Positions 1 to 7,349 of a stretch of 55,041 bases of DNA are shown in pieces. The DNA lies in contig NZ_JAIVFQ010000048.1 in assembly GCF_020829495.1 (NCBI RefSeq), positions 1 through 55,041 on the forward strand. The letters run 5' to 3'. The notes below the pieces were generated by a model. That model was not told the DNA's origin, ran no database searches, and saw only the letters and a program-made list of their open reading frames with translations. Both the position numbers and the translations under genes were made by a program. Source of the DNA: Nostoc favosum CHAB5714. Its GTDB lineage: Bacteria > Cyanobacteriota > Cyanobacteriia > Cyanobacteriales > Nostocaceae. The stretch's first letter is position 1. Every line of letters starts with the position of its first letter.

Positions 1-117
1 TCTTTTCTCAAACATACCCGTGCTCCAAAGAAGAAGAAAGATCCTCCAAAGTATGACCCTCAGCATCCACATGTTTCCACTGCCAAACTTTTAGCGACTG
101 CAAAAAAGTCACCTTGA
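1..117 (+). CDS. C-terminal end of an unrecognised protein (partial)
   Basis: The window opens inside a reading frame that stays open from base 1 to a TGA at 115-117 and gives 38 residues. The tail is basic and proline-rich, with a run of four lysines followed by DPPKYDPQHPH. I do not recognise the family. The coding call rests on the open frame at the window edge and the heptamer repeat tract that follows directly, as is common after genes in this genome. The start and the rest of the gene lie outside the window. Confidence 0.4.
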   Translation, partial: SFLKHTRAPKKKKDPPKYDPQHPHVSTAKLLATAKKSP

Positions 118-123
118 CAGGGC

Positions 124-156
124 TACTCCTAACTCCTAACTCCTAACTCCTAACTC
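124..156. repeat. Heptanucleotide tandem repeat (STRR), TAACTCC type
   Basis: Four to five head-to-tail copies of the 7-mer CCTAACT lie between the upstream gene end and prmA. Short tandemly repeated heptamers of this kind are a known trait of heterocystous cyanobacteria. Related tracts occur throughout this window with different 7-mers. Confidence 0.9.
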
Positions 157-177
157 TGTTAAACTCAGCACTAAAAG

Positions 178-1098
178 ATGGCAAACACCTGGTGGGAATT
201 ACAGATTTTATGTGAGCCAGACCTAGAAGATTCGATCTTTTGGCGACTGGAAAATTTTGGCTGTCGTGGCACAGCTAGTGAAAACAAAGGAAATTCATCT
301 TTAGTCAGGGCTTATTTATCGACAATTCAAACGCAGCTGCTAGATTTAGCAGCGCTATCGCTGTGGCTGCGTCAAGATGCTCTCTGTGTAGGAGTTTCAT
401 CTCCCTCACTGCAATGGCAATTAATTGATGAGGAAGATTGGGCGACTAGCTGGAAACAATATTGGCATCCGCAGGAAATAGGCGATCGCTTCCTAATCAA
501 CCCCGCCTGGCTACCATTACCAGAAACAACCGAACGGTTAGTGATTCGTCTTGACCCTGGTGTAGCATTTGGTACGGGCAATCATGCCACCACTCAACTA
601 TGTTTGGAATCCCTGGAAATGCGGCTAAGTGGAGTTTCTCAGTCGTTTGTGGGTAATAGTGGCAAACATGAACATCTGGTAATTGCGGATATTGGCTGTG
701 GTTCTGGTATCCTTTCCATTGGGGCGCTGCTACTGGGAGCAGAGAAAGTCTATGCAGTAGATAATGACCCTTTAGCAGTGCAATCAACTATTAGTAATGG
801 TGCCTTAAACGATATTAGTCCAGAACGTTTACTACCTGCACTAGGAAGTGTAGACGTTTTGACAAAACTAGTTGAGAAACCAGTAGATGGGATCGTTTGC
901 AATATTTTGGCTCATGTAATTATTGAATTGGTTCCAGAAATGAGTGCGATCGCTAAACCTGAGACTTGGGCAATCTTCAGTGGTATTTTACTAGAACAAT
1001 CTAAAGCTGTTGCTGACGCCTTAGAAGAAAATGGTTGGGTTGTTGCTACCCTGTGGAAACGAAAAGAATGGTGTTGCTTGAATGTACGGCGTTCTTAA
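178..1098 (+). CDS. prmA: Ribosomal protein L11 methyltransferase
   Basis: This enzyme trimethylates ribosomal protein L11 with S-adenosylmethionine in the cytoplasm. The 306-residue product has the two-part PrmA layout. The N-terminal substrate-binding part contains the family-typical tryptophan-rich stretch EEDWATSWKQYWHP near residues 85-98. The C-terminal Rossmann methyltransferase domain carries GTGNHATT at about 132-139, the SAM-binding DIGCGSG at 171-177, the acidic VDND after strand 2, and NILA at about 242-245. Length is normal for cyanobacterial PrmA. The ATG at 178 gives the full N-terminus; no strong ribosome binding site is visible. It stands alone, with a repeat tract in front and a REP-like palindrome behind. 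Confidence 0.95.
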   Translation: MANTWWELQILCEPDLEDSIFWRLENFGCRGTASENKGNSSLVRAYLSTIQTQLLDLAALSLWLRQDALCVGVSSPSLQWQLIDEEDWATSWKQYWHPQEIGDRFLINPAWLPLPETTERLVIRLDPGVAFGTGNHATTQLCLESLEMRLSGVSQSFVGNSGKHEHLVIADIGCGSGILSIGALLLGAEKVYAVDNDPLAVQSTISNGALNDISPERLLPALGSVDVLTKLVEKPVDGIVCNILAHVIIELVPEMSAIAKPETWAIFSGILLEQSKAVADALEENGWVVATLWKRKEWCCLNVRRS

Positions 1099-1148
1099 CT
1101 CAGTAGGATTACTCACACTTTTGTAATAGTCATATCGTGCTAACCGAC

Positions 1149-1273
1149 ATCCCGCCCTGCACTGAAGTGCAAGGCTGATAGCCGAAGTCCACTAAGCGTG
1201 GACTAAAATTATATGCTCAGTCCGCTTTAGAGGACTTTAGCTATAAGCCTTGGAATTTATTCCGAGGCGGGAT
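1149..1273. repeat. REP-like long palindrome, copy 1
   Basis: About 125 bp begins with ATCCCGCC and ends with GGCGGGAT. Internal complementary blocks (AGTCCACT...GGACT, then TAGCTATAAGCC and GGAATTTATTCC) can fold into one long branched hairpin. Similar elements lie at 30465-30594 and 46139-46261, and a right half at 42957-43002. The similarity with the half copy continues past the palindrome into GCAACGAAGCA. REP/BIME-type sequences mobilised by TnpA-REP proteins are a reasonable class for it, but no such gene is in the window. Confidence 0.8.
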
Positions 1274-1480
1274 AGCAACGAAGCAAGGTGTAGAAGTTTA
1301 AAAAAGTTGTACAGGGTTTGGAACTATTTGCTACAAGATTCAATGGCGATCGCATCCCAATACGCTTGGGTTAAGAAATTTATCCGTTGAGGCAGGCTGT
1401 TCTTGAGCAGGGGATGCAGGGGGGGGAGAATAAAAGCTTATCTGAACCGTATTGACGCCGTGTGCAACTTTTACTCGAAC

Positions 1481-1563
1481 CTAACCCCCCAACCCCCTTC
1501 CCTATGAGGGAAGGGGGAAAATTCAAAGCCTCTCTCCTTTTAGGAGAGAGGAATGGAAGTGAG
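1481..1563. repeat. Dispersed 'CCCCTTCCCT...AGAGAGG' palindromic repeat, copy 1
   Basis: Two adjacent hairpins make the element: CCCCCTTCCCT facing AGGGAAGGGGG, then CCTCTCTCC facing GGAGAGAGG, followed by AATGGAAGT. A degenerate copy lies near 22270-22365. A third copy near 46008-46368 is interrupted by another element. The surrounding 1099-1740 interval holds this element, the REP palindrome and a GCGTAGGCG repeat, and no credible gene. Confidence 0.75.
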
Positions 1564-1646
1564 GTCAAAATATTAAGTTGCACATCGCGTTATTGGATCG
1601 CATCCCTCGCAAACTCAAGCTGTTGATTCAGCTTTGCATTTAGAAT

Positions 1647-1675
1647 GCGTAGGCGCAGCCCGTCGTAGACATCGC
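1647..1675. repeat. Dispersed GCGTAGGCGCAGCCCGTC palindromic repeat
   Basis: A 29-bp element begins GCGTAGGCGCAGCCC and ends GTAGACATCGC. Close copies lie at 1780-1808, 3515-3541, 3584-3612, 9662-9690 and 42415-42443, with more diverged forms at 26847-26875, about 29618-29646, about 30035-30062 and 54603-54632. It occurs between genes and inside reading frames. The element is familiar from Nostoc genomes; its mobility mechanism is not evident here. Confidence 0.85.
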
Positions 1676-1740
1676 GCCCCACACAAAGCCTCGATGGATT
1701 GACAAACCTAGACGCAGACAGCAATCCAACCAAAATGGTA

Positions 1741-2121
1741 TTACTTCGACAAAACCATGCTTTGACGCACAGCACGCTTGCGTAGGCGTAGCCCGTCGTA
1801 GACATCGCTTTTACGAATACCTCCAGCCATCTGATACTCATGGCTATTATTACCATATTTATAAGCAATACCACGCAAAATTTTCTCAGAATAGTCTGCC
1901 AAATCTTGTTCATTTTCAACGATCTGGGTTAGTAAGACATCAATAGTAGAGAGGGTGGTATTGTATGCTTCTAGAGATTTTCGGAGGCTTTCGATTTTTT
2001 CAGTATAATCTTTTACTGTTAAGCTCTCTCCGACATCGAGAGTTGGACTAATAGATTTAATGCTTGCTAAACGTACTTCAGCTTTGCCAAGAGTACGTGA
2101 GTTGCGTTTTGACCTTGCCAT
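1741..2121 (-). CDS. Conserved cyanobacterial hypothetical protein, C-terminus altered by a repeat
   Basis: The 126-residue product starts MARSKRNSRTLGKAEVR and has a central, probably coiled-coil stretch (about 35-85) followed by KYGNNSHEYQMAGG near 88-101. I recall short Nostoc proteins of unknown function with this layout, ending in a basic AGG-RKS-ERKR type tail; that recollection could not be checked. Here the tail is replaced right after IRKS by DVYDGLRLRK, the in-frame translation of the dispersed repeat at 1780-1808, followed by 11 more residues. The gene therefore carries a repeat insertion near its 3' end. The ATG at 2121 is well placed. Function is unknown. Confidence 0.7.
   Translation of the reverse strand: MARSKRNSRTLGKAEVRLASIKSISPTLDVGESLTVKDYTEKIESLRKSLEAYNTTLSTIDVLLTQIVENEQDLADYSEKILRGIAYKYGNNSHEYQMAGGIRKSDVYDGLRLRKRAVRQSMVLSK
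1780..1808. repeat. Dispersed palindromic repeat inside a reading frame
   Basis: This is the same element as 1647-1675, here lying inside the 3' end of the minus-strand gene 1741-2121 and translated as DVYDGLRLRK. Confidence 0.85.
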
Positions 2122-2355
2122 AATTAATACTCACTTTCTAAATTACTGATAACTCTATAATGGACAATTGTTGAAGAAGTTGTCATACGTGAAATTGTTG
2201 ATTTTTCTAAAAAAGCCTAAAATTTAAGTACCTTACAACATTTTTTGCCAATTAAAATCACATTTATTGTAGGGGCACAGCACTGCTGTGCCCCAAAAGC
2301 GTATTCCATTTAAGAGAAGATGCTGTAACACAAGTCTGTTTCTCATAACGTCTTG

Positions 2356-2587
2356 GCGGAAGCTGCTACAGACTGCGCGTAACACGGAAACGTCGAGGCG
2401 GAAGCTGCTACAGACTGCGCGTAACACGGAAACGTCGAGGCGGAAGTTCCTACTCTTAAGGCGGAAGCTGCTACAGACTGCGCGTAACACGGAAACGTCG
2501 AGGCGGAAGCTGCTACTCTTAAGGCGGAAGCTGCTACAGGCTACGCGAAACACGGAAACGTCGAGGCGGAAGCTGCTACTCTTAAGG
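2356..2587. repeat. Tandem array of 21-nt modules (AB AB C AB C AB C)
   Basis: The array is made of three 21-nt modules. A begins GAAGCTGCTACAG and ends TGCGCG. B begins TAACACGGAAACG and ends GAGGCG. C begins GAAGCTGCTACTC and ends AAGGCG. The GCGGAAGCTGCTACAG start recurs at 2356, 2398, 2461 and 2524, with spacings of 42, 63 and 63 bp. The 2122-2679 interval has no convincing gene; the frames open on both strands are a by-product of the 21-nt period. A repeat containing GTAGGGGCACAGC lies just upstream at about 2269-2295. Confidence 0.9.
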
Positions 2588-2679
2588 TAATACCATTTCA
2601 CTTTAAGATTGATACATTTAGGCAAGCTGGAGAAGCTGGAGAAGCTTACCGAGGATAAGTTAAGAAAAGAGTCAGCTAT

Positions 2680-3084
2680 TCACACAGAACGCCAATTTTC
2701 GATTTGCAAGTTCGGTACTCTTTGAAATTCTCGGACATTGGATGTCACCACAATGTGATTATTGATTACTGCGGTGGCTGCTATAAGTACATCGTAAGCA
2801 CCAATAGGTGAACCAGCTAATTTAAGAAAGCTTCTGATGTGGGCTGCTTGTTCTGCTTCTTTTGAATCAAAAGCTAAAATAGTAATTGAACCTAATAATA
2901 TTTCAATAATTGATTGGATTTTAACAGCGCGTTGTGGGTTTATAGCTAATCCATATTTAATCTCCATAACTGTTAGAGATGAAACAAAAATTTCAGTAGG
3001 AGAGATTAATTTTATTCGCTTGAGGGTGTTTTCTTCTCCTTTGACAAAATCACTAATGACGCAAGTATCCAGTAGATAGCCCAT
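2680..3084 (-). CDS. VapC-like PIN-domain toxin
   Basis: A PIN-domain ribonuclease of 134 residues, of the type that acts as the toxin of type II toxin-antitoxin systems. The expected acidic residues are visible: D6 in LLDTCVISD, E41 in TVMEIKYG, D98 in GAYDVLIAA, and the C-terminal TSNVREF near 114-120 followed by the family-like PNLQIENW. It lies 6 bp downstream of a small gene on the same strand that probably encodes its antitoxin, so the two are likely co-transcribed. Target RNA is not predictable. The ATG at 3084 gives the standard N-terminus. Confidence 0.85.
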   Translation of the reverse strand: MGYLLDTCVISDFVKGEENTLKRIKLISPTEIFVSSLTVMEIKYGLAINPQRAVKIQSIIEILLGSITILAFDSKEAEQAAHIRSFLKLAGSPIGAYDVLIAATAVINNHIVVTSNVREFQRVPNLQIENWRSV

Positions 3085-3090
3085 ACATAA

Positions 3091-3306
3091 TTAAAGTTCT
3101 ATTTCGTTCGGTGGTATCAGTTCATCTCGATATGATTCAAAGATAATACTTTCTGTTACACCTGGATGTTGCATGATTATTTCTGGCCATTGGCTGGGTT
3201 TAGTTTCTAGAAAGGTGACGAACACTAAACTTTCAGTGATCCCCTCTGGTGTTTCAGCTAATTCAATTTTGCCGTTTTTATAAATTCCTTGAATTGTTTT
3301 TAACAT
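3091..3306 (-). CDS. Probable antitoxin of the upstream PIN toxin pair
   Basis: A 71-residue acidic protein begins MLKTIQGIYKNGKIEL. That start resembles the small beta-barrel domain of DUF104/AF2212-like antitoxins, which often precede PIN toxins. The gene ends 6 bp before the toxin gene 2680-3084, and that order (antitoxin first) supports the role. A purine-rich AGGAGGTAAG stretch precedes the ATG on the minus strand (about 3311-3320) and is a strong ribosome binding site. The antitoxin role is inferred from position, size and the N-terminal motif. Confidence 0.7.
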   Translation of the reverse strand: MLKTIQGIYKNGKIELAETPEGITESLVFVTFLETKPSQWPEIIMQHPGVTESIIFESYRDELIPPNEIEL

Positions 3307-3395
3307 ATAGCTTACCTCCTACATGAATTTTATCGCCTGTTTTAAGAAGTGCATTGTTTGATTTTTGCAAGCGATTGCCCCGGAATCCCAAAAGT

Positions 3396-3517
3396 GCGAT
3401 GGCTACGCTCGCACTTCGACAAAGCTCAGTGACCACCGCAGGCATTGCAGTAGCAGTAATTGATTTTTGCCTGCAAAGCTAATTGCTCTTAGTACCAATG
3501 CCATCGCAGAGAGTGCG
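3396..3517. repeat. 122-bp direct duplication, copy 1
   Basis: This stretch, starting GCGATGGCTACG and ending AGAGTGCG, is nearly identical to 4485-4606. The two copies are in the same orientation and flank the toxin-antitoxin pair 3653-4256. The interval 3307-3652 holds this duplication and two GCGTAGGCG elements (3515-3541, 3584-3612) and shows no believable gene. Confidence 0.9.
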
Positions 3518-3652
3518 TAGGCGCAGCCCGCCGCAGGCATCGTTATGTTGTAACGGCGCATCATGAAAATGTAAATAAAATTTGCGTAGGCGCAGCCCAC
3601 CGCAGTCATTGCTGTTGTGCATTGCGTTATATTTTGGCGATTAATGTAACTT

Positions 3653-4033
3653 TTAATCACGCCATTTTGCATACAGATAGTTATTCAGAATATTTTCATC
3701 TTTGCTCAGTAATATATTATTATTTAATAGAGCATTGGCCGTAATAATCCGATCAAAAGGATCGCGAGTCCAAGTAATAGTTAAGCTAGTACTGATAATA
3801 TCATTAAAGTTTTGATTACATATCTTTAAACCAATTTGCTCGGACAGATTAAGAATAATCACATCTGGTTTATCTTTAAGACGTTTTATTTCATATAAGT
3901 ACTGTAACTCTAATCTCACAATTGGCGAAATATAAACGTCATTATCATTAATTAAAGTTTTAGCAATATCAGTTAATTTATCTGTCAAGCCAGCATAGAG
4001 CCATGCTACTACATGAGTGTCAAGATAAATCAA
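3653..4033 (-). CDS. VapC-like PIN-domain toxin (second pair)
   Basis: A 126-residue PIN-domain protein. Acidic active-site candidates are D5 in MIYLDTHVVAWLY, E42 in RLELQYL, D91 and D94 in RDPFDRIITA, and D112 in LLSKDENI. The RDPFDR-IITA and LLSKD motifs are typical of PIN toxins paired with Phd/YefM-type antitoxins. Its start overlaps the end of the antitoxin gene by 14 bp, which indicates translational coupling. It is unrelated in detail to the other PIN protein at 2680-3084. A 122-bp direct duplication flanks this pair. Confidence 0.88.
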   Translation of the reverse strand: MIYLDTHVVAWLYAGLTDKLTDIAKTLINDNDVYISPIVRLELQYLYEIKRLKDKPDVIILNLSEQIGLKICNQNFNDIISTSLTITWTRDPFDRIITANALLNNNILLSKDENILNNYLYAKWRD

Positions 4034-4256
4034 TATTAATCTCCTGTTCCCAACTGATATTAACTAAATCATCTGGATTTCCTTGAATAGCATCAGATTT
4101 AAATGTCAAATTTTGAAGCTTATCTTTTTTTTCTAGAGGAACAATTTTTAATAACTTGCCATTTTTGTTAATTTCTAGTGGAATACCTGTTTCTAGTACC
4201 TCATCTAGTAGACGTTCAATATTATTACTTAATTCCGTTAGTGTCACCTTTTTCAT
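4020..4256 (-). CDS. Phd/YefM-like antitoxin
   Basis: A 78-residue protein beginning MKKVTLTELSNNIERLLDEV, followed by GIPLEINKNGKLLKIVPL. This is the usual N-terminal DNA-binding fold of Phd/YefM antitoxins; the acidic C-terminus (NISWEQEINIDLS) would bind and neutralise the toxin. It precedes and overlaps the PIN toxin gene 3653-4033 by 14 bp. Such antitoxins usually repress their own operon together with the toxin. Family assignment rests on the N-terminal motif and the gene arrangement. Confidence 0.8.
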   Translation of the reverse strand: MKKVTLTELSNNIERLLDEVLETGIPLEINKNGKLLKIVPLEKKDKLQNLTFKSDAIQGNPDDLVNISWEQEINIDLS

Positions 4257-4484
4257 TGCTTTCTTAAAGTTTTACATTCACATTGTTTATGAGCTTAGAT
4301 ATCATAGCAAAAATTCTTCCGTTACCTTAAAGATTGTTATGGAATATAGCAACAATGCCTCAAATTCTCTAGTTCTGTGGATGCGTGCGATCGCCATTTT
4401 GTCACCGCGCATCATAAAAACTTCTTCTAGCCTACAGGAAGCAAGCTTGCGGGGTGACGATCGCTCCCCAGTCAAAGCCAAAAC

Positions 4485-4606
4485 GCGATGGCTACGCCCG
4501 CACTTCGACAAAGCTCAGTGACCACCGCAGGCATCGCAGTAGCAGTAATTGATTTCTGGCTGCAAAGCTAATTGCTCTTAGTACCAATGCCATCGCAGAG
4601 AGTGCG
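4485..4606. repeat. 122-bp direct duplication, copy 2
   Basis: The partner of 3396-3517 in the same orientation, differing at only a few positions by eye. In the gene-free interval 4257-4710, the stretch before this copy is AT-rich and then contains TGCGATCGCC and further short repeats. No gene is credible there. Confidence 0.9.
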
Positions 4607-4710
4607 ATCGGTCACATTGAGATTTGATTGTAATGTGGGTTTGCAGACTAAGTAAAATGCTTTAACCTTGTATCACAGCCTCAGTAAATTGCTATATAAA
4701 GCTTTATTTA

Positions 4711-4945
4711 TCAGTTGCCAATGCCGTTGCACAGATCCTTATTGCTCTTCTCAACCTCTGGATTATTCTTCAAATAATCCCGCACCCAATTACAACCCCG
4801 TTGAATTAGATCCTCAAAAGATTCAATTTGCCCTTTCAATTTTACCAATTGTTGACCTTGCAAGTTCCACAGGCGGACTGTGTTGCCATCTCCGGCTGTA
4901 GCCAATAATTGACCATTGGGACTAAAAGTGGTGATTGATTGAGTT
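4711..4945 (-). pseudogene. Out-of-frame last WD40 blade and C-terminal tail of the caspase gene
   Basis: In the frame that overlaps the end of gene 4842-7349, the minus strand reads ITTFSPNGQLLATAGDGN, TVRLWNLQGQQL, then CNWVRDYLKNNPEVEKS and DLCNGIGN before a stop. This is a textbook final WD40 blade plus the tail common to Nostoc WD40 proteins. It directly follows the linker helix of the caspase/nSTAND protein but in another frame. The simplest reading is a deletion that removed the other blades and shifted the frame at about 4930-4945. A separately translated 64-residue product starting at MATAGDGN is possible but unlikely. Confidence 0.8.
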
Positions 4946-7349
4946 TTATTGCCGCTTGTAGACTGTTGATTAAGGCATCTAAATCTTGATTTGAAACCAA
5001 AAATGCTTCTGATGATTCTCTAAAAGCTCTAATTTGATTAATTTCTGCTTGCCTCCATTGATACCCAGCAAAGACGGCAAATCCAGCTAACCCAATACTA
5101 AACATGGTGACAACTCGATTTTGCCGCCGTGCTGCTGCCAACTTTTCTTGTTGGCGTTCTTTCTCTTCTCGCTCAAGCCGATTTCGCAATCCTTGACTCT
5201 CCTGAATGTACTCCTCGGCTATACCATTCAGCATTTGCCAATCGCCAAATCTAGTTAAATATGCCTCTGCTACTGCTAATCTGTCATCTTTTCTAAGAAA
5301 CCCTGGCTTTTTCTCATTCTTCTCCCATTCTTGGGCTTCCGCTTCAATCTGTCGCTCAATGGCTATCCCCACCTTATATTCCTCTTTCCAATCCCGCAAC
5401 ATTTGCCAGTGGCGGATTAAGGCTTCGTGGACAACATCTAAAATTACATCCTGTGAATCTTGCTCATCCGTCTTTGTAATTAATCGTGCATCTTTATCGG
5501 CTAACTTCTCGCTCACCTGTTGCAAAAGTTCCAGGGAATGATGGGAATTAACCAATTCGCGTAAACGCACGCGCCGCCTGACATCTGTGGTTTCTCCGAT
5601 TTGCGTCAATTCTAGAAAAATCCGCCGCGCCACAGTTTTTTCTGTTGATGAAAGAATTTCGTAGACTGCATCGGCGCGTTTTTGTAGCGTTCCTTCAACC
5701 CCGCCTAAATCCTCATAAGTTTTGAGGCTGAGAACGTCATCGCCTTGATTTCTCGACTCACGCCACAATTCAGTCAACGTATATTGCAGCAAGGGCAAAC
5801 TTCCGGGATAATCCTCAACATCATTAATTAGTTGCTGTTTTAACCTGCCGTCTATGCCTAATCCAACCCAATCAGCGGGTTTAGTAATGGCTTCTTCAAT
5901 TTCCTGACGGTTGAGGTGTTCGATGTTGATGTAAGGTTTATGGATTCTACCTGCAAATTCGGGATATTCTCGCCATCTCCCCCGAAAATCCGATCGCATC
6001 CCAATGAAAATATAGAGGTTATCTGTACAGTCAATTAATTCCCGCAAACAGTCAAAGAATTCTTGGCGCTGGCTGTCATCGCACATAGTAAAGCATTCTT
6101 CAAACTGGTCGATAATCAAGATGACTGGTGTGTTTAATGCTTTTAACTCCTCGCCGATAACATAGGCAATATAGCGGTTCTCACTTCGTTGCAATACAGT
6201 CGGAACCCCACCCCGCATTTGCTTACGCAAACGCTCCCCTCCCCGTGAACGGGGAGGGGTTGGGGGTGGGGTTGATGTTGTCCCTGGAAGCAAAAGATTA
6301 GGCAAGGAGATTGCAAAAGCCTCCTGTAAACTGTTAACAGGAGATTCTTTAGGCGTAAACGGAGTAATATAAGTCCAGCGATCGCTTCCTGGAATTTCTT
6401 GTCCTAGCTTCAGCTGGTAGAGTAACCCAGCCCGTAACATCGATGATTTTCCACTACCGGAACCTCCTAACACAGCAATTAGGCGATGCTTATCTCTTAC
6501 CTGTTTAATCAACTCCTGAGTCAGCGCACTCCGCCCATAAAAAACCTCAGCATCTTCCTTTGTCTCGCTAAAATACGACAGAGAACGATAAGGACACTTA
6601 TCCTGAAAGCTTTTTTGCGAAAACTTAGTTGTCAGTAGAATTGCTCGTAGAGAATTGGCAATTAACGGACGCTGGACTGTATTCGGCATTCGGCTGATAA
6701 TGAAATCTGCCAATTTGTGGCTATTGATAATCCCATCTGCGTCATTTTCTGGGTTCAATCCTGCGAGTAACGCCTGCGTCAACAACCCCTGCGTGTGGGG
6801 AATTTCTAATCCAGTTTCGTAGGAACGGGTTGCAGTAATTAAACAGTAGTCTTTATCTGTGGGAATAAAGTTCAACAATTCACCGCTATAGCAGCAATCT
6901 AGCCAAACAACGACTCGTTTAGCCTGACTTCTTTGCAACTGCTCACCCAACCAACTTAAGGGAATACCATAAACTTCTGCATCAGGTAGGACATCACTGG
7001 TAGCTAGAAATACTTCTTCTTTACCCGCCACAGTTTTGCACCACCCATGTCCTGAAAAGAAGAATAACGCTGTTTCTGGGGTGGGGTTAGGACGAGGAGG
7101 ATTGAAAAGATTAGCGATCGCTTCTCTCAATTCTTGCACCTTTACCGCCCCTTGGCGATCGATTTTACTTTCTCCCTTTTGGTTTAAAGTTGTAGGTAAA
7201 CACTGAGCGCGAAAAGGTCTATAACCGTATTGTTCTAATTGTTCGGCAATTTTCTCAGCATCCTCTGCTGCTGCTGTTAGCGGCTTTAGGGTGGTGTACT
7301 CTGGGTAATAATTAATTCCAATAACTTGAGCAGCCCATTCCGATGCCAT
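4842..7349 (-). CDS. Caspase-like protease fused to nSTAND ATPase, WD40 sensor lost
   Basis: This 835-residue protein joins a peptidase C14 (caspase/metacaspase-like) domain at about 1-240 to an nSTAND NTPase domain at about 265-700. The catalytic histidine is H101 in FFFSGHGW and the likely nucleophile is C153 in WLDCCYSGEL. The P-loop GGSGSGKS lies at 295-302 and the Walker B VILIIDQFEE near 409-418. A basic coiled-coil and a single membrane segment (VVTMFSIGLAGFAVFAGYQW, about 745-764) follow. Relatives continue into a WD40 propeller that senses the trigger; here the frame changes just after LQAAIKLNQ and the protein ends 30 residues later, with one WD40 blade left out of frame. A dispersed GC-rich repeat is also translated in frame near residues 357-388. 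Related proteins act in regulated cell death or anti-phage conflict. Whether this truncated form is inert or unregulated cannot be told from sequence. Confidence 0.9.
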   Translation of the reverse strand: MASEWAAQVIGINYYPEYTTLKPLTAAAEDAEKIAEQLEQYGYRPFRAQCLPTTLNQKGESKIDRQGAVKVQELREAIANLFNPPRPNPTPETALFFFSGHGWCKTVAGKEEVFLATSDVLPDAEVYGIPLSWLGEQLQRSQAKRVVVWLDCCYSGELLNFIPTDKDYCLITATRSYETGLEIPHTQGLLTQALLAGLNPENDADGIINSHKLADFIISRMPNTVQRPLIANSLRAILLTTKFSQKSFQDKCPYRSLSYFSETKEDAEVFYGRSALTQELIKQVRDKHRLIAVLGGSGSGKSSMLRAGLLYQLKLGQEIPGSDRWTYITPFTPKESPVNSLQEAFAISLPNLLLPGTTSTPPPTPPRSRGGERLRKQMRGGVPTVLQRSENRYIAYVIGEELKALNTPVILIIDQFEECFTMCDDSQRQEFFDCLRELIDCTDNLYIFIGMRSDFRGRWREYPEFAGRIHKPYINIEHLNRQEIEEAITKPADWVGLGIDGRLKQQLINDVEDYPGSLPLLQYTLTELWRESRNQGDDVLSLKTYEDLGGVEGTLQKRADAVYEILSSTEKTVARRIFLELTQIGETTDVRRRVRLRELVNSHHSLELLQQVSEKLADKDARLITKTDEQDSQDVILDVVHEALIRHWQMLRDWKEEYKVGIAIERQIEAEAQEWEKNEKKPGFLRKDDRLAVAEAYLTRFGDWQMLNGIAEEYIQESQGLRNRLEREEKERQQEKLAAARRQNRVVTMFSIGLAGFAVFAGYQWRQAEINQIRAFRESSEAFLVSNQDLDALINSLQAAIKLNQSPLLVPMVNYWLQPEMATQSACGTCKVNNW
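6207..6276. repeat. GC-rich palindromic repeat inserted in frame in the nSTAND gene
   Basis: CCCTCCCC and GGGGAGGGG arms, with flanking CCCCACCCC and GGGGTGGGG, match the dispersed elements at about 7630-7672, 40046-40110 and 40157-40196. Here the element sits inside the ATPase domain and encodes a proline- and arginine-rich loop (PPPTPPRSRGGERLRKQ) between the P-loop region and Walker B. Confidence 0.85.

Noticed and set aside
1590..1919. 109-residue minus-strand frame
   Set aside because: It lies in another phase over the 3' part of the better supported gene 1741-2121 and is partly made of two dispersed repeats.
2356..2587. Possible CRISPR array
   Set aside because: The units are contiguous 21-nt modules without unique spacers, and no cas gene is present. 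The same holds for the arrays at 31513, 44206 and 54912.
2233..2625. Long open frames on both strands across the first tandem array
   Set aside because: The 21-nt period is a multiple of three and free of stops, so every copy stays open on both strands; the peptides are pure repeat translations with no gene signals.
3403..3672. 89-residue frame between the two toxin-antitoxin pairs
   Set aside because: It consists of the 122-bp duplication and two GCGTAGGCG elements.
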